From positions 1 to 48,814 of the forward strand of contig DJKX01000058.1 in NCBI GenBank assembly GCA_002436185.1: a DNA stretch of 48,814 nucleotides, written 5' to 3'. Both the position numbers and the translations under genes were made by a program. Positions 32,609 to 41,890 of the stretch are shown here, piece after piece. Under the pieces are notes generated by a model. The model saw nothing but the letters and a program-made list of their open reading frames with translations. It was not told the DNA's origin and did not search any database. Each line of letters starts with the position of its first letter. Position 1 is the stretch's first letter. This DNA comes from Fidelibacterota bacterium UBA6531. GTDB taxonomy: Bacteria; Fidelibacterota; Marinisomatia; Marinisomatales; TCS55.

Positions 32609-34245
32609 ACTTTTTGAATGTGCCCTCTAATACTGCGTGCTAATAATGCAATGAGCAGTAACGCTGTTGATCCTAAAACCAATGATACTTTATCAGGAAA
32701 GAAAACCTTCACTGTGGATTGCAGAAAGCCAATAGTTCCTTCACCTCCAAGTATGGCAGCAGAAATCACGATAGCTGTAAGCATGTGTTCATGACTTTTT
32801 TTAGATACCCGCAAAGCTATTAAACCACCAATGGCAATGAGAAAAGCCAAGTTGAATCCTAAAAATAAGCCAATCCCCAAAGGCATTAAATGTACGGCTG
32901 AAAGTTTACCTCGAGATCGAAACGCTTCGATGACAATCGCCAATATCAATCCGGAAATAAAAATAGATGGATGAGGTAGTCCCTTCAGGTTCATTGCAAC
33001 AATGTGTGCTTGAGGTGCAGGAAATTCCGGTGTGAATAATTTTTCAGCAATAACCGGACTTTGGATAACTCCCAGTAATAAGGGTATCATCAATGCGACA
33101 ACCATAGCAGCTACGAGATCGACAATCACAATTTGTTTATGATCGGTCTCAACAATTTGAGCTGATTTATAATCATGGCCGATATCACCTGCGATTGCTG
33201 TGGCCGTAGCAATAAAAAACGTAATGATATAACGATGTTCCAGTGCAAGATCAAGATTAGCCATCCCAAAGAAAAATGTGATTAATAATGCTGACAATAA
33301 TCCAAATTGTTCTAAAGGATCGATGTTGGTTAATCCTGTCATGCGGCTGGCGAGATTTACAGTAAAAAAAGTAAGTATTAAGCATAATACAACAGCGAAT
33401 ATTGGGATGCCCATAAAAAATAATATTAATCCGCTGATAATTGCCATTCCCCATACCCAAGGCTGTTGTTTGAAAATGATTGATTTTGATGGCAGAGTTG
33501 AACCGGAATGTAAAAGTATATATCCTATTCCAGAACCAATGACCATGCCCATTCCAAAATTCTGAATCTTCGGTGTAATATCCGGAGTATTGAACATTGC
33601 TGTAAAACCCATTGCAGCGATGACTGAAATAATACCTCCCGCTCCCCATGAAAAACTATTTGCTGATCCAAGAATAACTCCGGTTGCAATTACCATAGGC
33701 ATAATTAGGATTAAAATGGGTTGGGATCCAACAATTCCAAGATCGATATAGTTCCAACCAAGTGCATCTTTGGCTAATGTAAATAGTGCTGCAAGAATCC
33801 CGAAAATAAGCATCAGCTCGAAACGATGATCTTTATTGAATCCTGCTTTGATGACTTCTCCTCCGGCTCGCCCGGCGGGAAAGGGTAAGTTGCGTTTTAC
33901 AACATATTCTTCCCGCAATGGAATGGATAAGCCAATTCCAAGAATAGCGCCAGAGGCACAAACCAACACCAACCAACCATGGGAGAAATAATTCGGATTT
34001 TCAATAATGAGTCCAGGTAGTGTAAATACGACAGCTGCAGCCATGAGTCCGCCGATAGACCCTCCGGCCTGAGCAATGTTAATTCTGTTAGGTGACAAAT
34101 CATTTACTAATTTCAAAATTCCGGATGAAACAATGATTGAAAAAATGATTGGCCAAGGAAGGGCACCCATTTTTAAGGCAATATATGCACTGGTGAAAAA
34201 CAGAAAGACTGCAATGATGACAGCTGTTATGATCGGTTTCAACAT
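32605..34245 (-). CDS. OPT family oligopeptide/metal-chelate transporter
   Basis: A 546-residue protein with about 14 predicted membrane spans. The family hallmark is at the start of the first repeat (NRINIAQAGGSIGGLMAAAV), followed by LREEYVVKRNLPFPAGRAGGEV with the NLPFPAG motif. The mirrored second half has IFISGLILAIVIEAFRSRG. OPT transporters move peptides or iron-siderophore-like chelates by proton symport; the substrate is unknown. It begins the two-gene unit with the YidD fusion and is divergent from the phosphoesterase-like lipoprotein. Confidence 0.88.
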   Translation of the reverse strand: MLKPIITAVIIAVFLFFTSAYIALKMGALPWPIIFSIIVSSGILKLVNDLSPNRINIAQAGGSIGGLMAAAVVFTLPGLIIENPNYFSHGWLVLVCASGAILGIGLSIPLREEYVVKRNLPFPAGRAGGEVIKAGFNKDHRFELMLIFGILAALFTLAKDALGWNYIDLGIVGSQPILILIMPMVIATGVILGSANSFSWGAGGIISVIAAMGFTAMFNTPDITPKIQNFGMGMVIGSGIGYILLHSGSTLPSKSIIFKQQPWVWGMAIISGLILFFMGIPIFAVVLCLILTFFTVNLASRMTGLTNIDPLEQFGLLSALLITFFFGMANLDLALEHRYIITFFIATATAIAGDIGHDYKSAQIVETDHKQIVIVDLVAAMVVALMIPLLLGVIQSPVIAEKLFTPEFPAPQAHIVAMNLKGLPHPSIFISGLILAIVIEAFRSRGKLSAVHLMPLGIGLFLGFNLAFLIAIGGLIALRVSKKSHEHMLTAIVISAAILGGEGTIGFLQSTVKVFFPDKVSLVLGSTALLLIALLARSIRGHIQKV

Positions 34246-34309
34246 GATTAAGTTTATGAAAAATTCTCTTGAATCCTACATGCTTTTACGGCAATTTGAA
34301 CCAATGGTC

Positions 34310-35221
34310 ATGAGGAAATTTTTTATATGTTTGTCCCTGATTATCTCCTGCATGGTGGCAGAAGACAATACTCTTTATATTTTGCATACAAATAATACCA
34401 ATGGTGCTTTGGAAAATTGTTATTGTCCCGACCATCCATATGGCGCAATCGAAAAGAGATCCGTTTTTATCAATACTTTTATTAAAGAGAATCCCAATAC
34501 AATTATAGTAGATGCAGGAGATTTCTTTTCGGTTACCAAACGCCCCTTTTTGGATAGCCTGATTATCGATGCGTATATATCGTTACCTTACGATGCAGTC
34601 CTTGCAGGCGACCAGGAATTATCTCGGGAAAATTTAAGTCAATATACAAAAAAATTGAACCATCCATTGTTAGTTGCGAACTTAACCGATCATAACGAAC
34701 TTGGATTAAAAAGAAATGTTATTATCAAACGGGGGGGCTATCGCGTTGGAATCATTGGAATTGTGCATCCAAGCGTTTTTCGATTTTATCCGAAAGAAAT
34801 TAAAGAAAGGATTGATTTGGAAAATTCAGAAGAAACAATTCGAACGTTCATTAATGATTTTTCAGATTCAGTAGATGTGATAATCGCCTTAACTCATCAA
34901 GGGCATGACAAAGATATTTTATTGGCAGAATCAATTTCCGGTTTAGATATCATTGTGGGCAGCCATTCACAAACAAAGTTGGATTCTGGCGATGTAGTCA
35001 ATGAAAGCTTAATTGTTCAGGCAGGAAAAGAAGGATATTATGTAGGAATAATTAAAATTCAGTTCGATGATGATAAAAAAATAATATCAAAATTAGCCAA
35101 AATAAAAACCATGACCCTCGACATGCTTGATGATCCGTATATTATGAAATTAATAAATTCATACGAGCAAGAAACTGGCCACATAAACCGCAACAAACTA
35201 AAACATCAGAACCCTAAATAA
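34310..35221 (+). CDS. 5'-nucleotidase/UshA-like metallophosphoesterase lipoprotein with altered metal site
   Basis: 303 residues from ATG 34310 (an ATG two codons earlier is also possible); a longer frame into the OPT gene is not protein-like. The signal LSLIISC fits a lipobox with Cys14. It resembles the N-terminal domain of UshA-type periplasmic phosphoesterases, without the C-terminal nucleotide domain. The metal ligands are changed: the expected TNDxHG is HTNNTNGALENCYC, and the GNHE box is AGDQEL. DAGDFF and THQGHD remain, and GHxH reads GSHSQ. The paired cysteines ENCYC resemble an envelope subfamily seen near multihaem cytochromes. Phosphatase activity is doubtful. Its stop overlaps the next start by one base. 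Confidence 0.75.
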   Translation: MRKFFICLSLIISCMVAEDNTLYILHTNNTNGALENCYCPDHPYGAIEKRSVFINTFIKENPNTIIVDAGDFFSVTKRPFLDSLIIDAYISLPYDAVLAGDQELSRENLSQYTKKLNHPLLVANLTDHNELGLKRNVIIKRGGYRVGIIGIVHPSVFRFYPKEIKERIDLENSEETIRTFINDFSDSVDVIIALTHQGHDKDILLAESISGLDIIVGSHSQTKLDSGDVVNESLIVQAGKEGYYVGIIKIQFDDDKKIISKLAKIKTMTLDMLDDPYIMKLINSYEQETGHINRNKLKHQNPK

Positions 35222-35547
35222 TGGAAGCCATAATTCAAGCACTAAAAGATAATCCCGTTTATCTGGCAGTTGCCGTTGTATTAGCGATTGTTATTTTATT
35301 CGGTGTTATTCGAAAATTGATCAAACTCGTATTAGTTATGGCAGCAGTATTAGTGATTTATATTGCTTATCTTGTATGGACCGGAGAAGAAGTAGATATG
35401 GATCGAATCAAGGAAGGTGTTCAATCTGCCGGAGAGACCATTTCTGAAAAAGCTGAAGATATCAGTGAATCAGTAAAGGAAAAAGTAGGCGAGGCCGTTG
35501 AAGAAAAACTGGATGAAAAGACCGAAGAGCTGTTTTCTCCTAATTGA
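35221..35547 (+). CDS. small membrane protein with amphipathic helical tail
   Basis: 108 residues: two predicted membrane spans (about 13-28, VYLAVAVVLAIVILFG, and 35-51, LVLVMAAVLVIYIAYLV). A charged helical tail with 11-residue-like periodicity follows (IKEGVQSAGETISEKAEDIS, ESVKEKVGEAVEEKL), like YtxH or apolipoprotein-type tails. The ATG overlaps the stop of the preceding lipoprotein (TAATG), so the two are translationally coupled. It converges on the giant transporter gene with an 8-bp overlap. I cannot assign a function. Confidence 0.7.
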   Translation: MEAIIQALKDNPVYLAVAVVLAIVILFGVIRKLIKLVLVMAAVLVIYIAYLVWTGEEVDMDRIKEGVQSAGETISEKAEDISESVKEKVGEAVEEKLDEKTEELFSPN

Positions 35548-38500
35548 TAGCGTCTCTCAAACGCCCTGTTAACAGTTTCACAATCCCCTGCATGATCTCC
35601 ATATTGGAACTCATGATCTCATAAAAGTCCTCTTGAGTGATTTTTAACAAAGTGGCATCTGTTTCCATGGTCACATCCGCCGATCGTGGTTCTTGGTCCA
35701 GCAATGCCATTTCTCCCAAGCAGGCACCTTTACCCAGAGAGGCAATGTGGCGATCGCCTTTGTGAATTTTAACATCACCATCAACAACAATGTACAGTGA
35801 ATCACCAAAATCACCTTCAGCGAATAAGGGTATATTTGCGCCGAACTGTTCTTCTTCAGCGATCTGGGCCACTTTAGACAGGTCTTCGGTGGGTATGGTT
35901 TGAAACAGGTTTACGGTTTTTAACAGGATTGTTTTTTCCAATGTAGAATACATGGCGAGCTCCTCTTTGTCCAGTTTGAATTTTTGTAATGGTTCATTGA
36001 CACCATTTATTATATCGTGCTTTGTAACGATCTCTTGTAATGCTAATGACCCTTTGATTTTTTCCCAATCAACATTTTTCAGCACAGCTGTAAGCTGATG
36101 TTTTAACGCAAAATCAGTTGCCACTGCTGAAGCCCATTCTTTATCACCGACAATCATGATCCCAAGATGCTTTTCCAAGCCAATGGGTATTTCAGCAAAA
36201 TGCTTTTCACCTATATTCGTCAATTCATCTGTTGTAAGACCTTCCACTAATGGTGTAATTAATTCTTTTTCTTCCCGCTCAAAAATGTTATCCAGTACTT
36301 CGAGTACAAATGGCATCTGTCTCTTGTCTTGCTTTTTAATGGTCTGTAAGTAGGATTCTACAGGTGTGTGGGGTGTGTCGATCACTCCCAGTTTTAAAAG
36401 GAAAGGAACTTGTTTTGACAGCTCATGCTGAATGACTTCATTTAGTGTATGTTCTTTATCTACCTGTTCCACACTATTCAAGAAATCAATTAAACGGTAT
36501 GCGTGTTTTGATATTTTATTAATTTCATGTTTAAGCTTACCTGCCTGTTCATCCGACAGTAATTCTTGCCTAGCCATTACAAGAAGAGTATCAATTATTT
36601 CTCCAAGAACACGTTTTTCTTTTCTTTCCAATAATCCGATTAAAGCATCAATTGTCTCAGTTGATCTATACACTTTTAATATAACAACAATGCCGCGCAA
36701 CAGGTCTATGTCAATATGTTCCTGCTCAAGTGTGGATATTAATTCAGGAATAACAAAATCATCTGAAAATTGCTGTAAAGTATGCCGGGTAGTCGGTAGT
36801 GTTTTAGGATTGGATAAGTTGGATATAATGGCTGGAATCAATTCTTGATTTTTCCTTTTAGTCGCTACATCCAAAGCTGAATTACTGGTGATTTCCGATG
36901 GATTTTCCAGGAATTCTATTAATAAATCATTTGTCAGGATTTCTTGTTGTTCAGTTAAATGCCTGATAGCCATAGCTTGGATTTTCGGATCTGCACTGCT
37001 CATTTTTTCCTGGATTAATTTTCGTGCTTCATCTACTTTTTCTGATTGCATCATTTGTAAAGCAGCCGCAGCTGTTATCTGCAATTCCTGGTTGTCATCC
37101 GATAAATAAGTTTCAACAATTGGAACAGCAGCAGAAAGTTTGCGACTACCTGCAACATTGATAGCGATATCAGCGAGATCTTGGTTTTGCAGTGTAGCAA
37201 TTAATTCATCATCAGAGATAACATTAGCATTATCTGCAGCAATCTTTAAGATGGTTTTGCTGACTTCCTTATTTTCTCCATGAAAAAGTTCATTCAAAGT
37301 CTTTGCCCAAGGCTTTAAGGGAATATCTTCAATCAATTCCAGTGCAAAGAGTTGTTTTACTTCTTCATCAGCACACAGTGTTTTTTCAATCGTTGCCACC
37401 ATAGCACTATCGGCAACATCAACTTCCAATTCTTCAAAATTCAACTGCCGTTTTTCAATAGCTTTTTGGAGTGCATTGACATAGTCTCTTTTGGTTTTAA
37501 ATGTATAAAATATCCACAAGGCAGCTACCGCAATCACTACAATACTTAAGAAATGGATTGGCACACTGATATACATTGTAGCAATAAAAATCGATAAGCC
37601 GGCAAACCCCTCCATAAAAGCTTTAATTGTGCCATCTATAACAGGTTTTGTCTCTTTTTTGGCTTTGGGAGGTACCGGTAACCAGAGCAACTGAATAGTA
37701 GCATTATTGATAGTGAATTTGAATACCTGGTCGGCAAATTTTGGAATAAAAATAGCTGCCAGGACAGGCACCATGAAAAATCCAATAGAACCTGCGAAAA
37801 TTGCTAATGGAAGAATGATTAAGCCAACCAACACTCCGAATTTTGATAAAATACGCCCAGTCAGAAAAAATTGAACAATGAATCCAGCAGCTCCTGTAAC
37901 AGCATAGAACAAACCAAAAAAGTTTACCAGTTCATCCGGCGTGGGGTATGCATTAGAAGCTATTATTTTGAATTGATAATCCACATATTTTGAAACAATG
38001 GCCATGGAACAAATCACAATAGTTATAGCAATTAAATAGCTGTCAAATTTGTTTTTGCTTTTTTCTTTCCTTGTTGCTGATTGTTTGGTAGATCCGCTTT
38101 CCAGTTTTGTACGATGAGGGCGGATCATCATGGCTGTCACTGCTGTAACACCAATAAAAAAGGTTGATGCCAAAAGGAGTTTGTCCGAACCGAAAGTTTG
38201 TACAAAAGGACGAATACTGAAACCAACAACCATGGCGGCAATGGCACCGCTGCCGCTGATTAAGCCAAAAAGGCGTTTAGCCTGACGGGCATCAAAAACC
38301 TCTCCTGCTAGTAGCCAAAATTGGGCAATGGACAGGACAATAATAATTTCAACCCATATGTATAAAAGGGGAATAATCCACCCAGAGAGCATGGATGTCA
38401 GCGGGATTAAACTGCCACCAAAGATAGCAGCAGAAAACATTATAACAGTCGTTAGATCTCGCCCCCGTGTCCATTTGATATATAATGGAATTACACCAGC

Positions 38501-38689
38501 CATAACGATAGCTATGGCCACAAACATTAAGGGTAGATATGTTTTTTCAAACAGGCTCAGGAAAAATGCATCACGTGCTGATCCAGCAGTAATACCCATA
38601 GCAGAAAAACAGAAAAAGTGTATAAAAAGAATGAAAAGGGGCTTGCCTTCTCCTTCTTTAATATCAAATATTTTCCATAAGAATTTCAT
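35540..38689 (-). CDS. NTT (ATP/ADP translocase)-like transporter fused to HEAT repeats and a cyclic-nucleotide-binding domain
   Basis: 1049 residues in three parts. Residues 1-410 have about 12 membrane spans and the look of the nucleotide transporter/Npt1-Npt2 superfamily (FAxxR-type GLISGSGAIAAMVVGF, KFADQVFKFTINNATIQLLW). Residues about 440-920 are helical HEAT-like repeats. Residues 930-1045 are a CNB domain with the binding cassette LGEMALLDQEPRSADV, which keeps the Glu and Arg that contact cyclic nucleotide phosphate and ribose. The transport substrate need not be ATP. The domain order suggests gating or sensing by cAMP or a related nucleotide. It stands alone, convergent with the small membrane protein and 49 bp ahead of phoH. 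Confidence 0.85.
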   Translation of the reverse strand: MKFLWKIFDIKEGEGKPLFILFIHFFCFSAMGITAGSARDAFFLSLFEKTYLPLMFVAIAIVMAGVIPLYIKWTRGRDLTTVIMFSAAIFGGSLIPLTSMLSGWIIPLLYIWVEIIIVLSIAQFWLLAGEVFDARQAKRLFGLISGSGAIAAMVVGFSIRPFVQTFGSDKLLLASTFFIGVTAVTAMMIRPHRTKLESGSTKQSATRKEKSKNKFDSYLIAITIVICSMAIVSKYVDYQFKIIASNAYPTPDELVNFFGLFYAVTGAAGFIVQFFLTGRILSKFGVLVGLIILPLAIFAGSIGFFMVPVLAAIFIPKFADQVFKFTINNATIQLLWLPVPPKAKKETKPVIDGTIKAFMEGFAGLSIFIATMYISVPIHFLSIVVIAVAALWIFYTFKTKRDYVNALQKAIEKRQLNFEELEVDVADSAMVATIEKTLCADEEVKQLFALELIEDIPLKPWAKTLNELFHGENKEVSKTILKIAADNANVISDDELIATLQNQDLADIAINVAGSRKLSAAVPIVETYLSDDNQELQITAAAALQMMQSEKVDEARKLIQEKMSSADPKIQAMAIRHLTEQQEILTNDLLIEFLENPSEITSNSALDVATKRKNQELIPAIISNLSNPKTLPTTRHTLQQFSDDFVIPELISTLEQEHIDIDLLRGIVVILKVYRSTETIDALIGLLERKEKRVLGEIIDTLLVMARQELLSDEQAGKLKHEINKISKHAYRLIDFLNSVEQVDKEHTLNEVIQHELSKQVPFLLKLGVIDTPHTPVESYLQTIKKQDKRQMPFVLEVLDNIFEREEKELITPLVEGLTTDELTNIGEKHFAEIPIGLEKHLGIMIVGDKEWASAVATDFALKHQLTAVLKNVDWEKIKGSLALQEIVTKHDIINGVNEPLQKFKLDKEELAMYSTLEKTILLKTVNLFQTIPTEDLSKVAQIAEEEQFGANIPLFAEGDFGDSLYIVVDGDVKIHKGDRHIASLGKGACLGEMALLDQEPRSADVTMETDATLLKITQEDFYEIMSSNMEIMQGIVKLLTGRLRDAIN

Positions 38690-38738
38690 GATGTATTCAA
38701 TTTAGTAATAACACTACTTGAAAAATCAGAGAAATGGC

Positions 38739-40076
38739 TCACAAAAGATTACTTGCTAAATCAGCCAATGCTGACCGTTCACCTTTTTGTAATGTTACAT
38801 GTGTATATACTGATTGGCCAGTAAAACGATTAATCAAGTAACTCAACCCGTTGGAAAGACTATCTAAATAAGGCTGATCAATCTGATTAATGTCGCCTGT
38901 AAATACGATTTTTGTCCCTTCACCCGCGCGAGTTATAATCGTTTTTACTTCATGTGGAGTAAGATTTTGAGCTTCATCAATAATAAAAAATACTTTCTGA
39001 AAGCTGCGTCCTCGAATATAAGTCAACGGTGTAATAACCAATTTATCAACCTCTAATAATTCATCAATTTTTTTAGCTCGTGGATCATTCTTTTTAAACT
39101 GATGTTTAATAAATGACAGGTTGTCAAATAGAGGTTTCATATAAGGATCTATCTTCGATTGAATATCTCCCGGAAGAAAGCCGATATCTCTATTACTCAA
39201 AGGAATAATAGGGCGGGCTAAATAAATTTGACGATAATCAGACCGCTGTTCCAAAGCAGCAGCTAAGGCCAATAATGTTTTTCCGGTTCCTGCTTTGCCC
39301 GTTATAGAAATTAATTTTATGTCAGGATCCAATAATGCTCTAATTGCAAATGATTGTTCAACATTACGAGGTTTAATTCCGTAAGCGTGTAATTTATCTA
39401 CATGTACTAGGTTTTCACTTTGGGGACAGTAAGTTGCTAGTCCTGATTTTTGTCCATTACGTAAAATAAAATTTTCATTGGGAATTGGATTATCAATTTT
39501 GGCCAATAAATCTGAATCAATAAATCCTTGATCACTATATAACTGATCAATGGCTTCACTTGGAAAATTCTCAATCAGTCTAACACCCGTATAAATCTTT
39601 TCAATACTTTCAATTTTATCCGTGGTATAATCTTCTGCATGAAGGTGTAAAGAACGGGCTTTAAGACGCATATTTGTATCTTTAGAAATTAAAACAACCT
39701 CTCGATCAGGATTATCTTCTGCCAGTTTGAAAGCACAATTTAAAATACGATGGTCGGGATTATCTTCTTGGAAAGACGCTTCAACATCCTGATGCCAATT
39801 ATGATTTACGACAACGCGAACAGTCCCTTGGTGGTCTTTCAAAACTTTATGATCCGTTTTAGTATCCGAGTATGATAATGTATCTAACTGACGTAAAAAT
39901 TCCCTGGCATTGTAATGGATTTGCTCATTTCCCCGTTTGAATTGGTCTAATTCTTCTAAAACGGAAATGGGAATAACAATGTCATTATCCTGAAAATTGT
40001 ATAAACATTCGGAATCATGGAGAATTACATTCGTATCCAGGATAAATAATTTTGTTTTAGACTTGGTTTTAGGCAC
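38739..40076 (-). CDS. phoH: PIN-PhoH ATPase (YlaK/PhoH2 type)
   Basis: 445 residues in two domains. An N-terminal PIN nuclease domain has acids in FILDTNVILHD (Asp14), ISVLEELDQFK and ISKDTNMRLKA (Asp133). The C-terminal PhoH ATPase has Walker A ITGKAGTGKT (residues 258-267) and Walker B VFFIIDEAQNLTPHE, and ends GLSYLINRFTGQSVYTHV. Such PhoH2-type proteins are RNA helicase/ribonucleases in other bacteria. It follows the giant transporter on the same strand and is divergent from the alpha/beta hydrolase. Confidence 0.94.
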   Translation of the reverse strand: MPKTKSKTKLFILDTNVILHDSECLYNFQDNDIVIPISVLEELDQFKRGNEQIHYNAREFLRQLDTLSYSDTKTDHKVLKDHQGTVRVVVNHNWHQDVEASFQEDNPDHRILNCAFKLAEDNPDREVVLISKDTNMRLKARSLHLHAEDYTTDKIESIEKIYTGVRLIENFPSEAIDQLYSDQGFIDSDLLAKIDNPIPNENFILRNGQKSGLATYCPQSENLVHVDKLHAYGIKPRNVEQSFAIRALLDPDIKLISITGKAGTGKTLLALAAALEQRSDYRQIYLARPIIPLSNRDIGFLPGDIQSKIDPYMKPLFDNLSFIKHQFKKNDPRAKKIDELLEVDKLVITPLTYIRGRSFQKVFFIIDEAQNLTPHEVKTIITRAGEGTKIVFTGDINQIDQPYLDSLSNGLSYLINRFTGQSVYTHVTLQKGERSALADLASNLL

Positions 40077-40140
40077 TGGTTGTTATTGGTTTTGGTTTAA
40101 TCTATTTTCTAAATACATATTATGAATAAAATATAGCCAG

Positions 40141-41022
40141 ATGACTTCCATCAAACCAAGCCTATCTGTATTGATAATGTCAGTTATTATTTGTTTAAAT
40201 GGAGCATATACCAGAAGTTTCAGAATGAATCAGGAAATAAATCATCATTTTACAGAAGAAATTCGTCCAGGATATGAACTTGAGATTTATCATCACGGAA
40301 CGGATTCAGATACATTCATATTTTTCATTCATGGCGCCGGAGGTCGTGCTGATCAGTGGCACCACCAAATCAATGCTCTAAAAGATAAATATACGATTGT
40401 AGCATTTGATTTGTTGGGTCATGGCAAGAGCCCAAAACCTAAAGCCGGGTATACTTTTTCAGAACTAATGGGAGATGTAGAAAAAATATATACTAAATAT
40501 AAACGCGAAAATAATATTGTAATTGCTCATTCTTACGGCGTTGCCTTTGCCTTACAACTTGCATTAAAGAATGAGCATAAAATCCAAAAACTTATATTAA
40601 TTGGAGCAAATAAACCGCGATCGATTACACGTGTGGGCCTTTGGAATCTTCCGGTATTTATGCTCGAATGGTTTCGACTGGTTTTCAGTAATAGCTTTGC
40701 GAAAAATGCTTTTCATCCTGATTCAGATCCGGATTTTATCAACCGGGAACGGGTGACCAGTGATCAAAATCCCATGGGTGTAATGAAAGCGTTGATTAAA
40801 GGTATGAAAGAAATACCATCAATGAATGTTAATGATATTACACTTCCAGTATTAATTATAAATGGAGCAACGGATGGATTAACTCCTGTTGCCGGAACAA
40901 AGCGTTTAGCTGCTGAAATACCCAATGCTAAATTAAAAATAATTGAAAAAGCATCCCATTTGGTTATGATGGAACAACCGGAAATCGTAAACAAAATCAT
41001 TGCTAACTTTATTAATCAATAA
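40141..41022 (+). CDS. alpha/beta hydrolase, probably exported
   Basis: 293 residues. A hydrophobic N-terminus (LSVLIMSVIICLNGAYT) is a likely signal peptide. The fold is canonical: oxyanion HGAGGRADQW, nucleophile elbow AHSYG (Ser131), Asp245 in INGATDGLTP and His273 in KASHLVMMEQP. A complete triad means an active esterase, lipase or related hydrolase; the substrate is unknown. It is divergent from phoH and 16 bp before a DECR-type reductase, possibly one transcript concerned with acyl or lipid substrates. Confidence 0.88.
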   Translation: MTSIKPSLSVLIMSVIICLNGAYTRSFRMNQEINHHFTEEIRPGYELEIYHHGTDSDTFIFFIHGAGGRADQWHHQINALKDKYTIVAFDLLGHGKSPKPKAGYTFSELMGDVEKIYTKYKRENNIVIAHSYGVAFALQLALKNEHKIQKLILIGANKPRSITRVGLWNLPVFMLEWFRLVFSNSFAKNAFHPDSDPDFINRERVTSDQNPMGVMKALIKGMKEIPSMNVNDITLPVLIINGATDGLTPVAGTKRLAAEIPNAKLKIIEKASHLVMMEQPEIVNKIIANFINQ

Positions 41023-41038
41023 CAGGAAATAATTGCAC

Positions 41039-41890
41039 ATGTTTAAAGAAGATTTGCTAAAAGAAAAAACAATCATTGTCACCGGCGGAGGCACAGGATT
41101 AGGAAAATCCATGGCAGCTCGTTTTGGTGAATTGGGAGCCAATCTTGTAATTGCCAGCAGAAGAGAGCAGGTTATTCAAGATGCGTCTGATGAGTTGAGC
41201 AAAACAGGAGCAGACGTTTTAGGCGTCCCTTGCGACGTTCGCGACCCCGCAAGCGTTAAGGGAATGGTGGATGCTGCTAAAAATAAATTTGGAAAAATTG
41301 ATGTTTTATTGAATAATGCAGCAGGGAATTTTATCAGTCCCACAGAAAATTTATCGGCAAAGGGATTTAAAGCTGTGGTGGATATTGTTCTCAATGGAAC
41401 GTTCAATTGCACCCATGCTGTGGGAAAGGAAATGATCGCTGATGGCGGCGGTTCAATACTAAATATTGTTACAACGTATGCATGGACAGGCTCCGGATAT
41501 GTTGTTCCATCAGCAGCAGCAAAAGCTGGTGTTTTGGCGATTACACGATCTTTAGCTGTTGAATGGGCGAAATACGGTATTCGATCAAATGCCATTGCAC
41601 CTGGACCTTTTCCAACTAAAGGAGCGTGGAGTCGATTGGCGCCCCCGGGACTTGGAATTGAAAAGAAAATGAAAAATCGAATTCCACTAAAACGATTTGG
41701 CGAACATATTGAACTGGCAAATCTTGCAGCATATTTGCTCAGCGATGAAGCAGGTTATATCAATGGAGAAGTTGTTACGATTGATGGCGGTGAATGGCTT
41801 AAAGGTGCCGGTCAATTCAACGAACTTGAAAAAATGCCGAAAATAGCATGGAAAGCCATGGATGCCATGCGAAAAAAATCTAAAAAGTAG
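41039..41890 (+). CDS. short-chain dehydrogenase, 2,4-dienoyl-CoA reductase (DECR1-like)
   Basis: 283 residues from ATG 41039 (an upstream TTG at 41033 has better spacing to AGGA, so the start is uncertain). The Rossmann motif is TGGGTGLGKSMA, followed by NNAAGNF. It lacks the YxxxK pair; instead Tyr147 and Lys162 (YAWTGSGYVVPSAAAKAG) are 15 apart, as in mammalian DECR1, which uses Tyr199/Lys214. The tail INGEVVTIDGGEWL and GPFPTKGAWSRL also match. DECR removes odd double bonds during unsaturated fatty acid oxidation with NADPH. It converges on a small membrane protein with an 11-bp overlap. Confidence 0.86.
   Translation: MFKEDLLKEKTIIVTGGGTGLGKSMAARFGELGANLVIASRREQVIQDASDELSKTGADVLGVPCDVRDPASVKGMVDAAKNKFGKIDVLLNNAAGNFISPTENLSAKGFKAVVDIVLNGTFNCTHAVGKEMIADGGGSILNIVTTYAWTGSGYVVPSAAAKAGVLAITRSLAVEWAKYGIRSNAIAPGPFPTKGAWSRLAPPGLGIEKKMKNRIPLKRFGEHIELANLAAYLLSDEAGYINGEVVTIDGGEWLKGAGQFNELEKMPKIAWKAMDAMRKKSKK

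Noticed and set aside
34076..34309. N-terminal extension of the phosphoesterase-like lipoprotein
   Set aside because: It lies antisense within the OPT gene and would bury the lipoprotein signal that starts at 34310.
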